A DNA stretch of 6,033 nt. Source: Bacillota bacterium (GTDB taxonomy: Bacteria; Bacillota; Clostridia; Peptostreptococcales; Anaerovoracaceae). The notes beneath the pieces are model-generated. The model was not told where the DNA came from and searched no databases. It saw only the letters and a program-made list of their open reading frames with translations. The first letter of the stretch is position 1, and every line of letters begins with the position of its first letter. The stretch covers positions 1-6,033 of the forward strand of contig JAFYFK010000060.1 in the NCBI GenBank assembly GCA_017543805.1. The letters run 5' to 3'. The translations under genes were made by a program, and so were the position numbers. Shown here piece by piece: positions 5,169-6,033 of this stretch.

Positions 5169-5983
5169 TGCTTTCACAGACAGAATTCATAAACGCGTAC
5201 GGAAACGCCGGGGCGAAAAAGGCGACAAGCCCCGCTCTGAGGCTTTTCCTGCTCGGAATACTGGCGGGCTTTGAGATCGCCTGCGGCGGCGCGCTTTCGA
5301 CTATCGCGAGCTTTTCCGCAGGGAGCGCATCCATCGTGAAGACTCTCGCGAGCTTTACATTCCCGCTGGCTCTTACAATGGTGATCTGGACAGGCGCCGA
5401 GCTCTTTACCGGCAACTGCCTCATCACGATCTCCGTGCTGGACAAAAAGGCCAGCGTAGGCGGGATGCTCCGCAACTGGTGCATCGTTTATGTCGGGAAT
5501 CTTGTAGGATCCCTGATCCTGGCGTTCTGCCTGGCTAACTTCAAGCAGATTGGCCTCGGCGGCGGCGCGCTCGCGACGTCGATAATCAGCACCGCGGTCA
5601 ACAAGTGCTCCTATGGCTTCGGCGACGCGTTCGTTCGCGGCATAGGCTGCAATATACTGGTCTGCATAGCCATTATGGCAGCGACCTCCGCAAAGGACGC
5701 CATCGGCAAGTTCATCTCCGCCGTGGTTCCCGTTGCCGCGTTCGTCATGCTCGGATTTGAGCACAGCATCGCCAATATGTACTATATCCCGACCGGACTG
5801 TTCGCCATGGGCGTCCCGGCTTACGCTGAAGCCGCAAATGCCGCGGGTCTCAACACCGCCGCGCTTACATGGGGAGCCTTCTTCGTTAAGAACCTCCTTC
5901 CCGTAACGCTCGGAAACATCATCGGCGGAGCAGGATTCGGCGCTCTAAGGTGGATTGCGCACGGAGAACAAACAGCTAAATAA
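5168..5983 (+). CDS. focA: Formate/nitrite transporter family channel, probably a formate channel
   Basis: A 271-residue inner-membrane protein of the FNT family, whose members form pentameric channels for formate, nitrite or hydrosulfide. Six hydrophobic segments are visible at about residues 24-48, 59-90, 103-125, 153-175, 180-220 and 236-264. Family marks are GGALSTI (40-46, the TM2-type gating loop region or its neighbour), GAELFTGN (76-83), RGIGCNILVC (157-166), GFEHSIAN (196-203) and GNIIGGA (249-255). His199 corresponds to the central pore histidine (His209 of E. coli FocA). Lys146, 16 residues before Asn162, has the same spacing as Lys156/Asn172 there. Nitrite (NirC) cannot be excluded from motifs alone, but the direct coupling to fhs-fchA-folD makes formate the likely substrate, for uptake or export. 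The gene overlaps folD by one base and is followed by a hairpin at the window edge, so it probably ends the operon. Confidence 0.93.
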   Translation: MLSQTEFINAYGNAGAKKATSPALRLFLLGILAGFEIACGGALSTIASFSAGSASIVKTLASFTFPLALTMVIWTGAELFTGNCLITISVLDKKASVGGMLRNWCIVYVGNLVGSLILAFCLANFKQIGLGGGALATSIISTAVNKCSYGFGDAFVRGIGCNILVCIAIMAATSAKDAIGKFISAVVPVAAFVMLGFEHSIANMYYIPTGLFAMGVPAYAEAANAAGLNTAALTWGAFFVKNLLPVTLGNIIGGAGFGALRWIAHGEQTAK

Positions 5984-5998
5984 AAAAAGTTTTATACT

Positions 5999-6032
5999 GC
6001 CCGCAAACTTAACTACAAAAAAGCATGCGGGC
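5999..6032 (+). terminator. Possible terminator hairpin after the focA-like gene, cut by the window edge
   Basis: GCCCGCA (5999-6005) can pair with TGCGGGC (6026-6032), a 7-bp perfect GC-rich stem around a 20-base A-rich loop. The loop is longer than usual, and any T-run would lie beyond the end of the window. It starts 15 bases after the stop codon, the usual place for an operon terminator. Confidence 0.45.
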
Positions 6033-6033
6033 G

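Noticed and set aside
4323..5177. 284-codon open frame on the minus strand across folD
   Set aside because: Shadow of folD; the product has an implausible composition rich in Asp, His, Gly and Ser with no family features.
5993..5998. TATACT as a promoter -10 after the focA-like gene
   Set aside because: No -35 at a suitable distance, and it lies immediately before the probable terminator stem.

Overview
The window is one co-directional (+ strand) stretch of about 6 kb from a bacterial genome, most likely an anaerobic, moderately GC-rich member of the Firmicutes/Clostridia. The evidence is strong AGGAGG-type ribosome binding sites, TATAAT-type promoters in AT-rich gaps, and above all the pairing of formate-tetrahydrofolate ligase (fhs) with a stand-alone fchA-type cyclohydrolase/cyclodeaminase, an arrangement typical of acetogens and of amino-acid or purine fermenters. 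The species cannot be named from the sequence.

Layout: the first ~70 bases are probably the tail of an upstream gene that runs almost directly into a LysR-type regulator (74-1009). A strong hairpin terminator (1025-1057) closes that unit. An AT-rich gap (1010-1163) carries two TATAAT boxes, one of them an extended -10, and probably starts a new transcript. That transcript begins with a P-loop ATPase of the CobQ/CobB/MinD class of unknown role (1164-1865). It is followed after 83 bases by fhs (1949-3625), and then by fchA (3691-4311), folD (4311-5168) and a formate/nitrite-family channel, focA-like (5168-5983). The last three genes are joined by two one-base TAATG stop/start overlaps. A GC-rich hairpin sits between fhs and fchA and may tune expression of the distal genes. 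A second hairpin is cut off by the right edge of the window.

Together the last four genes form a compact formate/C1-folate module: formate channel (FocA), formate + THF + ATP to 10-formyl-THF (Fhs), 10-formyl-THF to 5,10-methenyl-THF (FchA), and methenyl-THF to methylene-THF (FolD). It could run towards formate fixation, or in reverse as oxidation of methylene-THF to formate with ATP recovery and formate export. No formate dehydrogenase, MetF or acetyl-CoA synthase gene is in the window, so direction cannot be decided here.

The most notable observation is in FolD. The lysine and glutamine needed for its cyclohydrolase activity are replaced by Ala52 and Phe96, while the catalytic Asp119 is kept. 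This predicts a dehydrogenase-only FolD that depends on the adjacent FchA for the hydrolase step. No mobile element, CRISPR array, tRNA or rRNA was seen.
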